Shown piece by piece: positions 48,889 to 60,331 of a stretch of DNA of 64,000 nt (its first letter is position 1; each line of letters starts with the position of its first letter). The stretch spans positions 62,001 through 126,000 of the forward strand of contig NZ_LR217695.1 in assembly GCF_900698865.1 (NCBI RefSeq), in the 5' to 3' direction. The notes below the pieces were generated by a model. The model made no database searches and was not told where the DNA came from. It worked only from the letters and a program-made list of their open reading frames with translations. This DNA is from Buchnera aphidicola (Cinara cuneomaculata). GTDB lineage: Bacteria; Pseudomonadota; Gammaproteobacteria; Enterobacterales; Enterobacteriaceae. Position numbers and translations under genes: made by a program.

Positions 48889-48924
48889 GTATTGCATCTA
48901 TTATATCTAGATAGATCGCAATAC
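48889..48924. terminator. Bidirectional terminator between rpsT and dnaJ
   Basis: GTATTGCATCTAT pairs with ATAGAT and GCAATAC, giving 13 pairs with one bulged C (48917) and a nine-base loop. A run of six C (48924-48929), rare in this DNA, and a T-rich stretch follow on +. Position between convergent genes supports termination on both strands. Confidence 0.65.
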
Positions 48925-48943
48925 CCCCCTATTAATAATTATT

Positions 48944-50086
48944 TTATTGCGTAAGATTATCAAAAAATCTTTTAACACTATCAAAAAATCTTTTTGATTG
49001 TGGGCTATGATTTTCTCCTTTAACTTCACCAAAGCTTTTTCCTAATTTCTGTAATAATTTTTTTTGAAATTCATTTAATTTTACTGGTGTTTCTACTATT
49101 ATTTTACATAATAGATCTCCTGGGTATCCTTTTCGTACTGATTTTACACCTTTACCTCGTATTCGAAATGATTTACCTGATTGTGTTTCAGAAGGTATTT
49201 TAAGTTTAACTCTTCCCGTTAATGTAGGTACTTCTATTTCTCCGCCTAAGGCAGCTATAGTAAAGTTAATAGGAACATGACAGTGTAAATTATTTTCTTT
49301 TCTAATAAAAATAGGATGTTTTTTTACTGTAATTTGTATATATAAATCTCCTGATTGAGCGCCGCATTGACCTGCCTCGCCTTCATTGTTTAATCGAATA
49401 CGATCATTTGTGTCAACTCCTGCCGGAATTTTAATAGATAATTTTTTGGATATTTTTATTCTACCTTGTCCATAACATATTTTGCATGGATTTTTTATAA
49501 CTGTTCCACTACCTTGACAAGTTGAACATGTTTGTTGTACGCTAAAAAATCCTTTTCTCATTTGTATGTGTCCGTGACCATTACAATGCGAACATGTTTG
49601 CGGTGTTGCGCCATACGCCGATCCTTGTCCAGAGCATGATTTACAGGTATTTAAGGTAGGAATGGTAATGTTTTTAGTAGTTCCTTGTACGGCTTCTTCT
49701 AATGTAATAGAGATATTATATTGTAAATCAGACCCTTTTTTTTTAGAATTTGTTCTGTTATTACCAAATATATCACCAAAAACATCACCGAATATATCAT
49801 TTAAATCGGATGTTGAGCTTGTAAAACTACTGTGAAAACCACCGCTAGTGCCATGATTTTGTTCAAAGGCCGCATGTCCATATTCATCATATGCACTTCT
49901 TTTTTTAGGATCGTTAAGAATTTCATATGCTTGTTTAACTTCTTTAAATTTTTCTTCTGCTATTTTATTTCCTGGATTACGATCAGGGTGATATTTTATA
50001 GCGAGTTTCTTATAAGCTCTTTTTATTTCGCGTTCGTTAGCAGAATTAGAAACCTCTAAAATTTTATAGTAATCTTGTTGTGTCAT
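48944..50086 (-). CDS. dnaJ: DnaJ, Hsp40 co-chaperone
   Basis: DnaJ delivers substrates to DnaK and stimulates its ATPase. It has 380 residues (376 in E. coli). The J domain with the HPD motif (YHPDRNPG, about residue 33) is followed by a Gly/Phe region, then four CxxCxGxG zinc repeats ([32 protein letters not shown]; residues 145-215) and the C-terminal substrate-binding domains. All parts are well conserved. It is downstream of dnaK on the same strand, with a hairpin between them. Confidence 0.98.
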   Translation of the reverse strand: MTQQDYYKILEVSNSANEREIKRAYKKLAIKYHPDRNPGNKIAEEKFKEVKQAYEILNDPKKRSAYDEYGHAAFEQNHGTSGGFHSSFTSSTSDLNDIFGDVFGDIFGNNRTNSKKKGSDLQYNISITLEEAVQGTTKNITIPTLNTCKSCSGQGSAYGATPQTCSHCNGHGHIQMRKGFFSVQQTCSTCQGSGTVIKNPCKICYGQGRIKISKKLSIKIPAGVDTNDRIRLNNEGEAGQCGAQSGDLYIQITVKKHPIFIRKENNLHCHVPINFTIAALGGEIEVPTLTGRVKLKIPSETQSGKSFRIRGKGVKSVRKGYPGDLLCKIIVETPVKLNEFQKKLLQKLGKSFGEVKGENHSPQSKRFFDSVKRFFDNLTQ

Positions 50087-50121
50087 AATTTATTTTGATT
50101 CCTGATATTATAAGTATAAAT

Positions 50122-50147
50122 GGGTGCAGATATAATTTTCTACACCC
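50122..50147 (-). terminator. GC-rich hairpin between dnaK and dnaJ
   Basis: GGGTG pairs with CACCC, with a further AGA/TCT after one mismatch (50122-50147). It is one of few GC-rich stems here. On the - strand it follows dnaK and precedes dnaJ. It may lower dnaJ expression relative to dnaK by partial termination, or mark an RNA processing site. Confidence 0.45.
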
Positions 50148-50223
50148 TTGATATAGAATAGAATATTCTGATGATAATTAGATAATTTAAATAAATAAAT
50201 ATTTTAAATTGTTTCTTTGTAAA

Positions 50224-52143
50224 TTATTTATTTTTATCTTTTTCTTTAATTTCTTCAAACTCTGCATCTACTACATTTTCTTTATTTATATTGTTGTCTT
50301 CTTGAGTATCAGGAGAAGGATTATTATTATTATTTTTTAAGATTTCTGTTAATTTTAAATTTAATTGTAATACTTGTTGTATATTTTTTTCAATTTCTTC
50401 TTTATTTTCACCTTTCAAAGAAAGATCTAATTTTTGTAAAGATTTTTCAATATCTGATTTTGTTGTTGAATCAATTTTTTCTTTACATTCTGATAATTGT
50501 TTTTTTGTATTATGAGAAATTTGATCACCTTGATTTCTAACTTTTATTAATTCTTCAAATTGTAAATCTTTTTCAGAATTTTCTTGAGCTTCATTAATCA
50601 TTTTGTTAATTTCATCTTTATTTAATCCAGATGAAGATTGTATAGTTATTTTTTGTTCTTTTCCGGTTGTTTTATCTTTTGCTGAAACATGCAAGATACC
50701 ATCTGCATCAATATCAAAAGTAACTTCTATTTGCGGAATTCCGCGAGGAGCTGCTTGAATACCATCTAAATTAAATTGTCCTAGAGATTTATTATCAATA
50801 GCTCGTTTTCTTTCTCCTTGTAAGACATGTATGGTAACAGCAGATTGATTATCTTCAGCGGTTGAAAATACTTGGCTATGCTTAGTAGGAATGGTTGTAT
50901 TTTTATTAATTAACGGAGTCATGATTCCACCCATTGTTTCAATTCCTAAAGATAATGGGGTTACGTCTAATAATAGGACATCTTTAACAGTTCCTGACAG
51001 TACTCCTCCTTGCACAGCAGCACCTACAGCGACAGCTTCGTCGGGATTAACATCTTTTCTTGGTTTTTTTCCAAAAAATTCGGCTACTTTTTTTTGTACT
51101 AAAGGCATGCGAGTTTGTCCACCTACTAAAATAATATCATTAATATCTGATATTTTTAATTTAGCATCTTTTAATGCAACTTTTAATGGTTGTATTGATT
51201 TAACTATTAAATCTTCTACTAAAGATTCTAATTTTGCTCGTGTTACTTTAATATTTAAATGTTTAGGTCCTGTAGCGTTAGCTGTAATGTAAGGTAGATT
51301 TACATCAGTTTGTTGTGTTGCAGATAGTTCGATTTTTGCTTTTTCAGCTGCTTCTTTCAATCTTTGCATTGCCAGTGGATCATTACTTAAATCCATTCCT
51401 TGTTCTTTTTTGAATTCTGAAACTAAAAAATGAATTAATCTATTATCAAAATCTTCTCCGCCTAGGTGAGTATCTCCGTTAGTAGCAAGTACTTCAAATG
51501 TTTTTTCTTTATCTACATCATCGATTTCAATAATTGAGATGTCAAAAGTTCCGCCACCTAAATCATATACAGCAATTATTCGATTACCTTTGCCTTTATC
51601 TAAACCGTACGCAAGTGCAGCTGCTGTTGGTTCATTAATAATTCTTTTGACTTCTAGTCCCGCTATTTTCCCAGCATCTTTAGTAGCTTGTCTTTGAGCA
51701 TCGTTAAAATATGCTGGCACTGTAATAACAGCTTCAGTAACTGCTTCTCCTAAATAATCTTCAGCAGTTTTTTTCATTTTTTTAAGAATTTCAGCAGAAA
51801 CTTGAGGAGGTGCAATATTATCTTGTTTTATTTTTAACCAAGCATCACCGTTTTTGGACTGAATAATATCATACGGCATGATTTTAATATCTCTTTGTAC
51901 TTCTTCATCTTGAAATTTTCTACCCATTAATCGTTTAATTGCAAAAAGTGTATTTTTAGGATTAGTGATTGATTGTCTTTTTGCTGGTTGTCCAACTAAA
52001 ATTTCGTTTTCTTTGGTATAAGCAATAATAGATGGTGTAGTACGTTCTCCTTCAGCATTTTCTAATACTTTAGCTTTATTATTATCCATAATTGCTACGC
52101 AAGAGTTTGTAGTACCTAAATCTATTCCGATAATTGATCCCAT
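50224..52143 (-). CDS. dnaK: DnaK, Hsp70 chaperone
   Basis: DnaK is the ATP-dependent Hsp70 chaperone. It has 639 residues (638 in E. coli). Family signatures are present: [13 protein letters not shown] at the N-terminus, [29 protein letters not shown] and [16 protein letters not shown]. The linker and substrate-binding domain with [14 protein letters not shown] and the lid follow, ending in [16 protein letters not shown], close to the E. coli tail. It is clearly less AT-biased in its residues than its neighbours, as expected for a very highly expressed gene. It is transcribed from a sigma-32 promoter about 110 bases upstream. Confidence 0.99.
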   Translation of the reverse strand: MGSIIGIDLGTTNSCVAIMDNNKAKVLENAEGERTTPSIIAYTKENEILVGQPAKRQSITNPKNTLFAIKRLMGRKFQDEEVQRDIKIMPYDIIQSKNGDAWLKIKQDNIAPPQVSAEILKKMKKTAEDYLGEAVTEAVITVPAYFNDAQRQATKDAGKIAGLEVKRIINEPTAAALAYGLDKGKGNRIIAVYDLGGGTFDISIIEIDDVDKEKTFEVLATNGDTHLGGEDFDNRLIHFLVSEFKKEQGMDLSNDPLAMQRLKEAAEKAKIELSATQQTDVNLPYITANATGPKHLNIKVTRAKLESLVEDLIVKSIQPLKVALKDAKLKISDINDIILVGGQTRMPLVQKKVAEFFGKKPRKDVNPDEAVAVGAAVQGGVLSGTVKDVLLLDVTPLSLGIETMGGIMTPLINKNTTIPTKHSQVFSTAEDNQSAVTIHVLQGERKRAIDNKSLGQFNLDGIQAAPRGIPQIEVTFDIDADGILHVSAKDKTTGKEQKITIQSSSGLNKDEINKMINEAQENSEKDLQFEELIKVRNQGDQISHNTKKQLSECKEKIDSTTKSDIEKSLQKLDLSLKGENKEEIEKNIQQVLQLNLKLTEILKNNNNNPSPDTQEDNNINKENVVDAEFEEIKEKDKNK

Positions 52144-52528
52144 CTCAGTAATCTCCTAATTTATATTTTATATATAACTGAAAAATATTTTTAATTATTA
52201 TTAGTAAGATTTTTTATAATTATTAAAAATAATATTAAATAGATAATACTAATTAAATGGGGTCAGTTTATGTAGCATCAAGGGTAAATAAAAAATATAA
52301 TTATATTTTTTTAAAATAAATATTTTTAATAACTTTAAAAGTTATATTAATAATTAAAAAATTAAATTTTTTTTAGGAAAATTATAACTTTTCTTATTTA
52401 TAAAATGATATACTTAATAAAATTAAAGAATAAGTCATTATTCAGATAATTAAAAATAATATTTATTATTTTGTATAGTTATTTTATATAATACAAAATT
52501 AATTAACATTTTGAGTTTATCAATATTT
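52144..52528. other. Divergent spacer between dnaK and nuoA
   Basis: This 385-base spacer holds the dnaK heat-shock promoter on - and the promoter of the nuo operon on +. A hairpin (ATTTTGTAT with ATACAAAAT, 52468-52499) lies just upstream of nuoA. I cannot place the nuo promoter with confidence. Confidence 0.5.
52254..52284 (-). promoter_or_regulatory. Sigma-32 heat-shock promoter of dnaKJ
   Basis: On the - strand CCCTTGATG (52284-52276) and CCCCATTTA (52262-52254) match the heat-shock -35 and -10 elements, with 14 bases between CTTGAT and CCCCAT. The sequence is strikingly GC-containing for the spacer and is very similar to the E. coli dnaK P1 promoter as I remember it. Transcription would start near 52247, leaving a leader of about 105 bases before dnaK. 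Confidence 0.85.
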
Positions 52529-52900
52529 ATGAATATAAATGATCAACATTTACGTTTTATTTTTTTTATATTTTTTAGTTTTTTATTGTGTTTTGTAATG
52601 TTAGTATGCGGATATGTATTAGGTGGTAGATCCTATTTTAAACAATCTCCAGAGCCTTTTGAATCCGGTATTGTTTCAGTAGGATCAGCTCATATGCAAG
52701 TACCCATTAAATTTTCTTTAATTGCAATTTTTTTTGTTTTATTTGATGTAGAAGTGTTATATTTATATATTTGGTCTTTAGGTGTACGAGAAGCGGGATG
52801 GATAGGATTATTAAATATTTGTTTTTTTATTCATATTTTATTAATGACATTATTTTATTTGATAAGAAATAATATATTTAAGTGGATTATTTTAAAATAA
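52529..52900 (+). CDS. nuoA: NuoA, NADH-quinone oxidoreductase subunit A
   Basis: NuoA is a small membrane subunit at the base of the complex I arm junction. From ATG 52529 it has 123 residues. Three hydrophobic helices are visible; the conserved loop reads PFESGIVSVGSAHMQVPIKF, followed by FFVLFDVEVLYLYIW with the buried acidic pair. A TTG at 52511 is in frame and could be the start; neither has a clear ribosome binding site. The C-terminal tail of the E. coli protein is missing. First gene of the nuoA-L operon. Confidence 0.9.
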   Translation: MNINDQHLRFIFFIFFSFLLCFVMLVCGYVLGGRSYFKQSPEPFESGIVSVGSAHMQVPIKFSLIAIFFVLFDVEVLYLYIWSLGVREAGWIGLLNICFFIHILLMTLFYLIRNNIFKWIILK

Positions 52901-53031
52901 ATACTTATTTATTTTAATCTTTAGTAAATTATATGTATTAATATATATTAATTAGTTATTTAAATTTTATTTAACTAAATTTACCGATTAAATTAAATAA
53001 TACTGTCTGGTAATGAGAGGATTTTTTTAAT

Positions 53032-53709
53032 ATGAAGTATACTTTAACGCAAGTTAATATAAACAAAGATATATCAAAAAAATATCCATTAAGTACTTTT
53101 AAAACTGTATCAGATCCTTTAATAAAACAAATTAAAAATAATGTTTTTTTTGGTAAAATTTCTGAAGTTTTTCATAATATTATAAATTGGGGTAGAAAAA
53201 ATTCTTTATGGCCTTATAATTTTGGTTTATCATGTTGTTATGTTGAAATGGTAACGGCATTTACATCTGTTCATGATATTTCTCGTTTCGGAGCTGAAGT
53301 TTTACGTATTTCTCCTAGACAGGCTGATTTTATGGTAATCGCAGGAACACCATTTATTAAAATGGCTCCAGTTATACAACGATTATATGATCAAATGTTA
53401 GAACCTAAATGGGTAATTTCAATGGGGGCTTGTGCGAATTCTGGAGGAATGTATGACGTATATTCGGTAGTTCAGGGTGTAGATAAATTTCTTCCAGTAG
53501 ATATTTATATACCCGGTTGTCCACCTAGACCAGAAGCGTATATACATGCTTTAACATTATTACAAAAATCTATAGCTAAAGAACGTCGACCGTTATCTTG
53601 GATACTAGGTGATCAGGGAGTTTATAAACCGAAAATTCAATCTGAAAAAGAAAAAAAAAATGATAGAAGAATTGCAGTTATCAATATTGATTCTGATGAT
53701 AGTTGTTAG
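53032..53709 (+). CDS. nuoB: NuoB, complex I subunit B (N2 cluster)
   Basis: NuoB carries the terminal 4Fe-4S cluster N2 that passes electrons to quinone. It has 225 residues (220 in E. coli). The cluster cysteines are in LSCCYVEM (two adjacent), GACANSGG and [29 protein letters not shown], given by its SPRQAD core, is typical. GAGAGG lies before the ATG. The final 30 residues are lysine-rich and poorly conserved. Confidence 0.98.
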   Translation: MKYTLTQVNINKDISKKYPLSTFKTVSDPLIKQIKNNVFFGKISEVFHNIINWGRKNSLWPYNFGLSCCYVEMVTAFTSVHDISRFGAEVLRISPRQADFMVIAGTPFIKMAPVIQRLYDQMLEPKWVISMGACANSGGMYDVYSVVQGVDKFLPVDIYIPGCPPRPEAYIHALTLLQKSIAKERRPLSWILGDQGVYKPKIQSEKEKKNDRRIAVINIDSDDSC

Positions 53710-53831
53710 TTTTTCTATAACATTAAATATTTTATTATCTAATTTTATTAGTATAAAATATTTTTATATATATAGTTAATATATTAATTACGTAAAAGCT
53801 AATTTTACTTGCAGGAATTAGATCATGTCTG

Positions 53832-55634
53832 ATGATTATTTACAAAAAAATTTTTTTTTTAAATAAAATTAATAAAAAATTATATGATAAAAATCCTATT
53901 ATTGGTTCTTTATTTAATATATTCGGAGAAAAAAATTTTTTTATTCAAAAAACTTGTTTTCCGCATCCAGTATTATGGGTTAAGAGTGTAATTTTAATAC
54001 CAGTTATTAAATTTATAAAAATAAACGATATTTGTTCATATGAAATGTTATTTGATTTGCACGGAATAGATGAACGTTTACGTACAAATATTAAAGATAT
54101 ACCTAATACTGATTTTACAGTATTTTATCATTTTTTATCTATTAATCATAACTGCGACCTTATTTTAAAGGTAGCTTTATCAGAAAATAAATTACAATTA
54201 CCAACTATTACTTCGATTTTTTTAAATGCAAATTGGTATGAACGTGAAACATGGGAAATGTTTGGTATAAAATTTATCGGGCATCCTTGTTTAATTCGTA
54301 TTTTAATGCCACAAAATTGGATTGGTCATCCTTTACGAAAGGATTATACATCTCATGCCACAGAAATAGATAGTTTCTTTTTTACAAAACAAAAAGAAGA
54401 TGCAGCGATGGAAGCATTACGTTTTCGTCCTGAATTGTGGGGTTTAAAACGGGATAAGTCTAATAATGTAAAATATATGTTTTTAAATTTTGGACCTAAT
54501 CATCCTTCTTCACACGGAGCTTTTCGGATCATACTTCAACTATATGGAGAAAAAATAGTTAATTGTGTGCCTGATATTGGGTATCATCATCGTGGCGCAG
54601 AAAAAATCGCTGAACGACAATCTTGGCATAATTACATCCCTTACACAGATCGTATAGAATATTTAGGCGGATGTGTCAATGAAATGCCGTATATATTAGC
54701 AATAGAAAAATTAGCAGGTATTATTGTACCAGATCGCGTTCAAGTAATTAGAATCTTATTATCTGAATTATTTAGGATTAATAGTCATTTATTATTTATT
54801 TCTACATTTATTCAGGATGTTGGTAGTATGAGTACAGTATTTTTAGCATTTACTGACCGTCAAAAGATTTATGATATAATTGAATATATTACTGGTGCTC
54901 GAATGCACCCTGCTTGGTTTCGAATTGGTGGAATAGCAAAAGATTTACCCGTTAATTGGCATCGTTTATTAAAAGAATTTTTACTTTGGATGCCTAAACG
55001 TTTAAATTTTTATGTAAAATCAGCATTAAAAAATAGTATTTTAGTTTCCCGATCTGTTGGTGTAGCATCTTATAATAAAGAAGAAGCTTTATCATGGGGA
55101 ATTACAGGCGCTGGATTAAGAGCAACAGGTGTAAATTTTGATGTTAGAAAAAAAAGACCGTATTCAGGTTATCAAAATTTTGATTTTGACATTCCGATCG
55201 GAGATAAGTTAAGTGATGCTTATACGCGAGTATTGTTAAAAGTTGAAGAAATTCGACAAAGTTTAAAGATATTAAAACAATGTTTATTGAATATGCCTCA
55301 CGGTCCTTTTAAATCGGATCATCCTTTAACCACTCCGCCAAATAAAAAAAACTCTTTATTTCATATTGAAACAATGATTACGCATTTCTTACAGTCTTCT
55401 TGGGGTCCGGTAATGCCTGTAAATGAAAGTTTTCAAATGATAGAAGCTACTAAGGGGATTAATAGTTATTATTTAATTAGTGACGGTAATTCAACCAGTT
55501 ATCGTACTCGTATTCGTACACCTAGTTTTGCTCATTTACAACAAATCCCATCTGTTATACGCGGACAATTAATTTCAGATTTAATAGTTTATCTTGGTAG
55601 TATTGATTTTGTGATGTCTGATGTAGATCGATAA
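53832..55634 (+). CDS. nuoC: NuoCD, fused complex I subunits C and D
   Basis: NuoCD combines the 30-kDa and 49-kDa subunits that, with NuoB, form the quinone-binding site. The protein has 600 residues, as in E. coli. The C part has [12 protein letters not shown] and [15 protein letters not shown]; the D part has [41 protein letters not shown] and the C-terminal SDVDR. The start is uncertain. ATG 53832 is in frame but is 15 bases from the ribosome binding site (AGGA, 53813-53816). ATG 53825 has the ideal distance and a family-like MSDD start, yet is shifted by one base across A7-T10 (53844-53860) and would stop after 13 codons. The mature chain beyond residue 10 is unaffected. Confidence 0.95.
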   Translation: MIIYKKIFFLNKINKKLYDKNPIIGSLFNIFGEKNFFIQKTCFPHPVLWVKSVILIPVIKFIKINDICSYEMLFDLHGIDERLRTNIKDIPNTDFTVFYHFLSINHNCDLILKVALSENKLQLPTITSIFLNANWYERETWEMFGIKFIGHPCLIRILMPQNWIGHPLRKDYTSHATEIDSFFFTKQKEDAAMEALRFRPELWGLKRDKSNNVKYMFLNFGPNHPSSHGAFRIILQLYGEKIVNCVPDIGYHHRGAEKIAERQSWHNYIPYTDRIEYLGGCVNEMPYILAIEKLAGIIVPDRVQVIRILLSELFRINSHLLFISTFIQDVGSMSTVFLAFTDRQKIYDIIEYITGARMHPAWFRIGGIAKDLPVNWHRLLKEFLLWMPKRLNFYVKSALKNSILVSRSVGVASYNKEEALSWGITGAGLRATGVNFDVRKKRPYSGYQNFDFDIPIGDKLSDAYTRVLLKVEEIRQSLKILKQCLLNMPHGPFKSDHPLTTPPNKKNSLFHIETMITHFLQSSWGPVMPVNESFQMIEATKGINSYYLISDGNSTSYRTRIRTPSFAHLQQIPSVIRGQLISDLIVYLGSIDFVMSDVDR

Positions 55635-55666
55635 ATTTTTTATATATACTCAAATAAGGAAAATAT

Positions 55667-56137
55667 GTGTTTCTTTTAAGTTCGTCAGAAATTTCTGAAA
55701 TTTTATTAAAAAAAAAATCTTATCGCGATTCGCGAGCTGTATGTATTGAAGCTTTAAAGATTGTACAAAAATATAGAAAATGGGTTAGTAATGACGCAAT
55801 TATAGCAATTTCTAAAATTTTATCTATTCCGGTTTGTGAAGTAGAAGGTGTTGCAACTTTTTATTGTCATATTTTTAGAAAACCGGTAGGTCATTATGTT
55901 ATCCGCTACTGTGATAGCGTAGTATGTTTTATTAACGGTTATCGTAATATTGAAAATCAATTAATAACTAGTTTAGGTATAGATCCAGGAGAAACAACAA
56001 GCGATCGTCGATTTACATTATTGCCAACTTGTTGTTTAGGTGCATGTGATAGAGGTCCTGTAATATTAATTAATGAAAATTTATATACTCATCTTACTTC
56101 TACTAAGATAATAGATTTACTGGATAAACATAAATGA
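55667..56137 (+). CDS. nuoE: NuoE, complex I 24-kDa subunit
   Basis: NuoE binds the 2Fe-2S cluster N1a near the NADH site. It has 156 residues (166 in E. coli). The cluster cysteines are in RYCDSVVC and [23 protein letters not shown] precedes them. The start is GTG 55667 with AAGGA six bases upstream. An ATG two bases earlier is out of frame and stops after four codons; it shares the same ribosome binding site and could compete for initiation. Confidence 0.96.
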   Translation: MFLLSSSEISEILLKKKSYRDSRAVCIEALKIVQKYRKWVSNDAIIAISKILSIPVCEVEGVATFYCHIFRKPVGHYVIRYCDSVVCFINGYRNIENQLITSLGIDPGETTSDRRFTLLPTCCLGACDRGPVILINENLYTHLTSTKIIDLLDKHK

Positions 56138-57456
56138 AACATATATTTAAAAAACCGGATACACATCCACTAACATGGCGTTTAAATGAACCTTATAAAC
56201 CAGTTAATATAATAGAGTATTGTCGTACTAATGGTTATCAAGCTTTAAAAAAATCTTTAAAAAATATGAATCCTGAAGAAATAATATCTTTAGTTAAAAA
56301 ATCTGGTTTAAAAGGTAGAGGAGGTGCTGGATTTCCGACGGGTACTAAATGGAGTTTAATGCCTATTAGTTCTACTGAAAAAACTAGATATTTAATTTGC
56401 AATGCTGACGAAATGGAACCCGGAACATATAAAGATAGATTTTTAATGGAATATTTACCGCATCAATTAATTGAAGGTATGATTATAAGCGCGTTTGCTT
56501 TACAATCTACATGTGGATATATTTTTTTAAGAGGTGATTATTATTTATCAGAAAAAATTTTAACACAAGCTCTTCATGAAACTTATCAAGCTGGTTTTTT
56601 AGGAAAAAATATTTTAAATAGTGGTTTTACTTTTGATTTATTTCTCCATACTGGAGCCGGTCGTTATATTTGTGGAGAAGAAACTGCATTAATAAATTCA
56701 TTAGAAGGTAAACGTGCAAATCCGCGATATAAACCACCTTTTCCAGCTAATTACGGACTTTGGGGAAAACCTACATGTGTCAATAACGTTGAAACATTAT
56801 CTAATATTCCTGCAATTATTTTGCATGGAGTTAACTGGTATTTAAGTTTATCTCAGAGTGTAGATTCAGGAACTAAATTATTGGGTTTTTCAGGTAGGGT
56901 AAAAACCCCAGGTTTATGGGAATTGCCACTTGGTATTACGGGCAGAGAAGTATTAGAAGATTACGCCGGTGGCATGCAAAAAAAATTAACTTTACAAGCT
57001 TGGCAACCAGGCGGAGCAGGAACTAGTTTATTGGCTTGTAATGATATTGATACAAAAATGGATTTTACTAGTTTACAAAAAATAGGCAGTCGATTAGGGA
57101 CTGGTATTGCTATGGCTATAGACAATGAAATTAATATTATATCTTTATTGTTAAATTTAGAAACATTTTTTTCTCGAGAATCTTGTGGGTTTTGTACTCC
57201 GTGTCGAGAAGGATTACCTTGGATTGTAAAAATATTACAATCTTTAGAAAAAAAAAATGGATGTAAAGGTGATATTGAAACATTAGAGGAATTATGTCTA
57301 CAGTTAGAGTCTGGAAAAACATTTTGCGCTCATGCTCCAGGAGCAATTTCTCCACTAAAAAGTGCAATAAAATTATTTCGTAATGATTTTAGTGGTGGAA
57401 TTAGATCATATAATAAAGCTAAAAATAATATAGACATTACTTCTTTATGTGAATAA
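56134..57456 (+). CDS. nuoF: NuoF, complex I NADH-binding subunit
   Basis: NuoF binds NADH and FMN and holds 4Fe-4S cluster N3. It has 440 residues (445 in E. coli). The NADH/FMN loop [16 protein letters not shown] is near residue 60, [18 protein letters not shown] near 180, and the cluster cysteines in [12 protein letters not shown] and [11 protein letters not shown]. The start overlaps the nuoE stop by four bases (ATGA), so the two are likely coupled. It is among the best conserved genes of the operon. Confidence 0.98.
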   Translation: MKHIFKKPDTHPLTWRLNEPYKPVNIIEYCRTNGYQALKKSLKNMNPEEIISLVKKSGLKGRGGAGFPTGTKWSLMPISSTEKTRYLICNADEMEPGTYKDRFLMEYLPHQLIEGMIISAFALQSTCGYIFLRGDYYLSEKILTQALHETYQAGFLGKNILNSGFTFDLFLHTGAGRYICGEETALINSLEGKRANPRYKPPFPANYGLWGKPTCVNNVETLSNIPAIILHGVNWYLSLSQSVDSGTKLLGFSGRVKTPGLWELPLGITGREVLEDYAGGMQKKLTLQAWQPGGAGTSLLACNDIDTKMDFTSLQKIGSRLGTGIAMAIDNEINIISLLLNLETFFSRESCGFCTPCREGLPWIVKILQSLEKKNGCKGDIETLEELCLQLESGKTFCAHAPGAISPLKSAIKLFRNDFSGGIRSYNKAKNNIDITSLCE

Positions 57457-57565
57457 TTTTTTAATGAAATAGTATGGTCGTTTATATAAACTAATATAAA
57501 TAAATATTTATATAAAGTATATATTTATAGTTGTATAGTCGATATTTTAAAGCGAGTATTTTATA

Positions 57566-60304
57566 ATGGTTAAAATTTATATTAACAAAAAAATTTTTTT
57601 TGTTAAATCTTCTTATAATGTTTTACAAGCTTGTTTATCGGTAGGAATTGATGTACCTTTTTTTTGTTGGCATCCTGCGTTAGGAAGTATTGGTTCTTGC
57701 CGGCAATGCGCAATTAAGTTATATAGAAATGATGATGATCAATCAGGATTAATTAGCATGGCGTGTATGTTAGCAGTAAAACCAGATATGAATATATCAA
57801 CTACACATTCCGATGTAAGAAAATTTCAAAAAAATATTATTGAAATGATGATGTTAAATCATCCGCATGATTGTCCTGTTTGTGCAGAAGGCGGTAGTTG
57901 TCATTTACAAGATATGACAGTTTTAAACAGGCATCATATTCGACGTTATAGATTTGAAAAACGCGTTTATAGTAATCAATATTTAGGTCCTTTTATTTCG
58001 CATACTATGAATAGATGTATTACATGTTATCGTTGCGTACGTTACTATAACGATTATGCCGGAGGACAAGATTTCGGTGTATATGGTTCAAGTAATAAAA
58101 TTTATTTTGGTCGATTTGAGAATGGTATTTTAGAAAGTGAATATTCTGGAAATTTGATTGATATCTGTCCGACAGGAGTTTTTACTGATAAAAGCAATAC
58201 TCAGAATTTTTATCGTAAATGGGATCTACAATATTCTCCTAGTATATGTCATAATTGTAGTATTGGATGTAATATTAGTATAGGAGAGCGTTTAGGTAAA
58301 TTATGTCGTATTGATAATAGATATAATAAACATTTAAATAAATATTTTTTATGTGATTTAGGTAAATTTGGATGTAATTATGTAAATTTTAATTCTACTT
58401 TAAAACCATTTAAGAGAAAAAAAAATATTGTTCAATTTTTAAATTATGCAACAGTTATTCAGTTAATTTCTAATATTCTAAGAAATTCTTCTAATAGAAT
58501 ATTAGGTATTGGTTCCCCACGAGCTAGTATTGAAAGTAATATGGCGTTATTTAATTTAGTAGGCAAAAATAATTTTTCTAATGGAATGTTGCCTGAATTA
58601 GACAAATGTATTACTCTAATTTCTAAAATTATAAAGAGTGGAGGTATTCATATTCCTTCTATCTCGGAAATTGAAAAATACGATGTAATATTAATTATAG
58701 GTGAAGATATTACCCAAACTGCAGCATTAGCTGCGCTCTCTGTACGTCAAGCTGTACGTGGAGTTCATTCATCTGTTTCAGATGAAAGTAATATACCAAT
58801 ATGGCACATTAATGCCATAAAAAATATTACGCAAGATAAAAAAAATTTACTATTTGTTATTAATGGTACTTACACTAAGTTAGATGATATTAGTAAGATT
58901 AGCTACTATGGATCTATACAGCAACAATTACAGTTTAGTACTTCAATATTTGATTGCATTGATAATAACGCACAATATGTAAAAAATAATCATGTAGATA
59001 TATTTGATCAAGTTAATTTTATTGCTACAGCATTATGTAATTCTAAAAAACCATTGATTATTTCTGGTACATCATATTATGATGTTAATTTTATTAAAAT
59101 ATCATTTAATATTGCTAAAATATTAAAAAAAAAAGGATTGCCTGTTGGTTTAGCATTGTTTCCGCCTGCAGCTAATAGTATAGGAATTTCGTTAATTCCT
59201 AGTATTTCTTTGGATGTTATGTTTAATATAATTTATTCAAAACAAGTAAACGTTTTAATTGTTTTAGAAAATGATTTATATCGATTATATGAATCGAATT
59301 TTATTGATAAAATCATAAAAAATATTAATACGATTATAGTAATTGATCATCAAAATAATAAGACGGTAAAAAATTCTCATATTTTTTTACCATGTACTAA
59401 TTTTTTTGAAAGCTCTGGAAATATCATAAATTATGAAGCTCGTGTACAACGATTTTTTAAGACTCATAATCCTAATTTTTATAAAAAAAAAATATATAAA
59501 TTAGAGAGTTGGCGATGGATACATGCTATTCAATATAGCATTAATTCTTTTACATCAATTCAATCATTTACTTTAGATAAAATGATGAAGTTATGTTCTT
59601 CATTAAATCCTATTTTTAAAAAATTACAAGATTCTGCGTGTTCCGCAGATTTTAGAATTTACGGTCAAAAAATCGCTCGATCTTCTTTACGTTTTAGTGG
59701 TCGTTCTGCTACTTTTGCTGATAAAAATATACATGAACCTGTTTCTCCGGTTGATCCGGACAGTATGTTTTCTTTTTCTATGGAAGGAAATCAACAAACG
59801 GGAAATAATTTTTCTCATGTTCCATTTTTATGGTCTCCTAATTGGAATTCTAATCAATCATTATATAAATCATCAAATCATGTAAATAATCGAGCTATTG
59901 GTGTATATGACGGAATATTATTATTCAGGCATCATAAAAATAAAATTGTATCAAAATTTTTGATAAAAAAAAATAATACAAATATAATGAAAAATTCATC
60001 GTATTTTCAAATTATTCCATATTATAAGTTATTAGGTAGCGAAGAAATGAGTCATAATTATTTTACAAAAATAATGAAAACAAATATTATTTATGCCCAA
60101 TTAAGTTATTCGGATGCTTCTAGATTAAAAATTAATAATGGTGAGATATTACAATTTCAGATAAATAGATATATTATGAGACTACCTGTACGGTTATCTA
60201 GGAAAATAAGTTCATTTCACATAGGTTTACCAATTGGTTGTAGTAATCTACCAACTGTTTTTTTTAATAAAGTTGCTACAAACTTAATCAAGTTTAATAA
60301 ATAA
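57566..60304 (+). CDS. nuoG: NuoG, complex I 75-kDa subunit
   Basis: NuoG is the large electron-wire subunit. It has 912 residues (908 in E. coli). The N-terminal 2Fe-2S ferredoxin domain has CWHPALGSIGSCRQC; the HxxxCxxCxxxxxC segment is in NHPHDCPVCAEGGSCHLQD; the next 4Fe-4S cysteines are in NRCITCYRCVRY and CPTGVFT. The additional N7 cluster motif CHNCSIGCN and the later FLCD is retained. The molybdopterin-like domain (from about residue 220) is complete but eroded. Two runs of ten A occur near its middle. A 109-base spacer separates it from nuoF. Confidence 0.97.
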   Translation: MVKIYINKKIFFVKSSYNVLQACLSVGIDVPFFCWHPALGSIGSCRQCAIKLYRNDDDQSGLISMACMLAVKPDMNISTTHSDVRKFQKNIIEMMMLNHPHDCPVCAEGGSCHLQDMTVLNRHHIRRYRFEKRVYSNQYLGPFISHTMNRCITCYRCVRYYNDYAGGQDFGVYGSSNKIYFGRFENGILESEYSGNLIDICPTGVFTDKSNTQNFYRKWDLQYSPSICHNCSIGCNISIGERLGKLCRIDNRYNKHLNKYFLCDLGKFGCNYVNFNSTLKPFKRKKNIVQFLNYATVIQLISNILRNSSNRILGIGSPRASIESNMALFNLVGKNNFSNGMLPELDKCITLISKIIKSGGIHIPSISEIEKYDVILIIGEDITQTAALAALSVRQAVRGVHSSVSDESNIPIWHINAIKNITQDKKNLLFVINGTYTKLDDISKISYYGSIQQQLQFSTSIFDCIDNNAQYVKNNHVDIFDQVNFIATALCNSKKPLIISGTSYYDVNFIKISFNIAKILKKKGLPVGLALFPPAANSIGISLIPSISLDVMFNIIYSKQVNVLIVLENDLYRLYESNFIDKIIKNINTIIVIDHQNNKTVKNSHIFLPCTNFFESSGNIINYEARVQRFFKTHNPNFYKKKIYKLESWRWIHAIQYSINSFTSIQSFTLDKMMKLCSSLNPIFKKLQDSACSADFRIYGQKIARSSLRFSGRSATFADKNIHEPVSPVDPDSMFSFSMEGNQQTGNNFSHVPFLWSPNWNSNQSLYKSSNHVNNRAIGVYDGILLFRHHKNKIVSKFLIKKNNTNIMKNSSYFQIIPYYKLLGSEEMSHNYFTKIMKTNIIYAQLSYSDASRLKINNGEILQFQINRYIMRLPVRLSRKISSFHIGLPIGCSNLPTVFFNKVATNLIKFNK

Positions 60305-60331
60305 ATATTTTATTACATTCGGTATAATATT

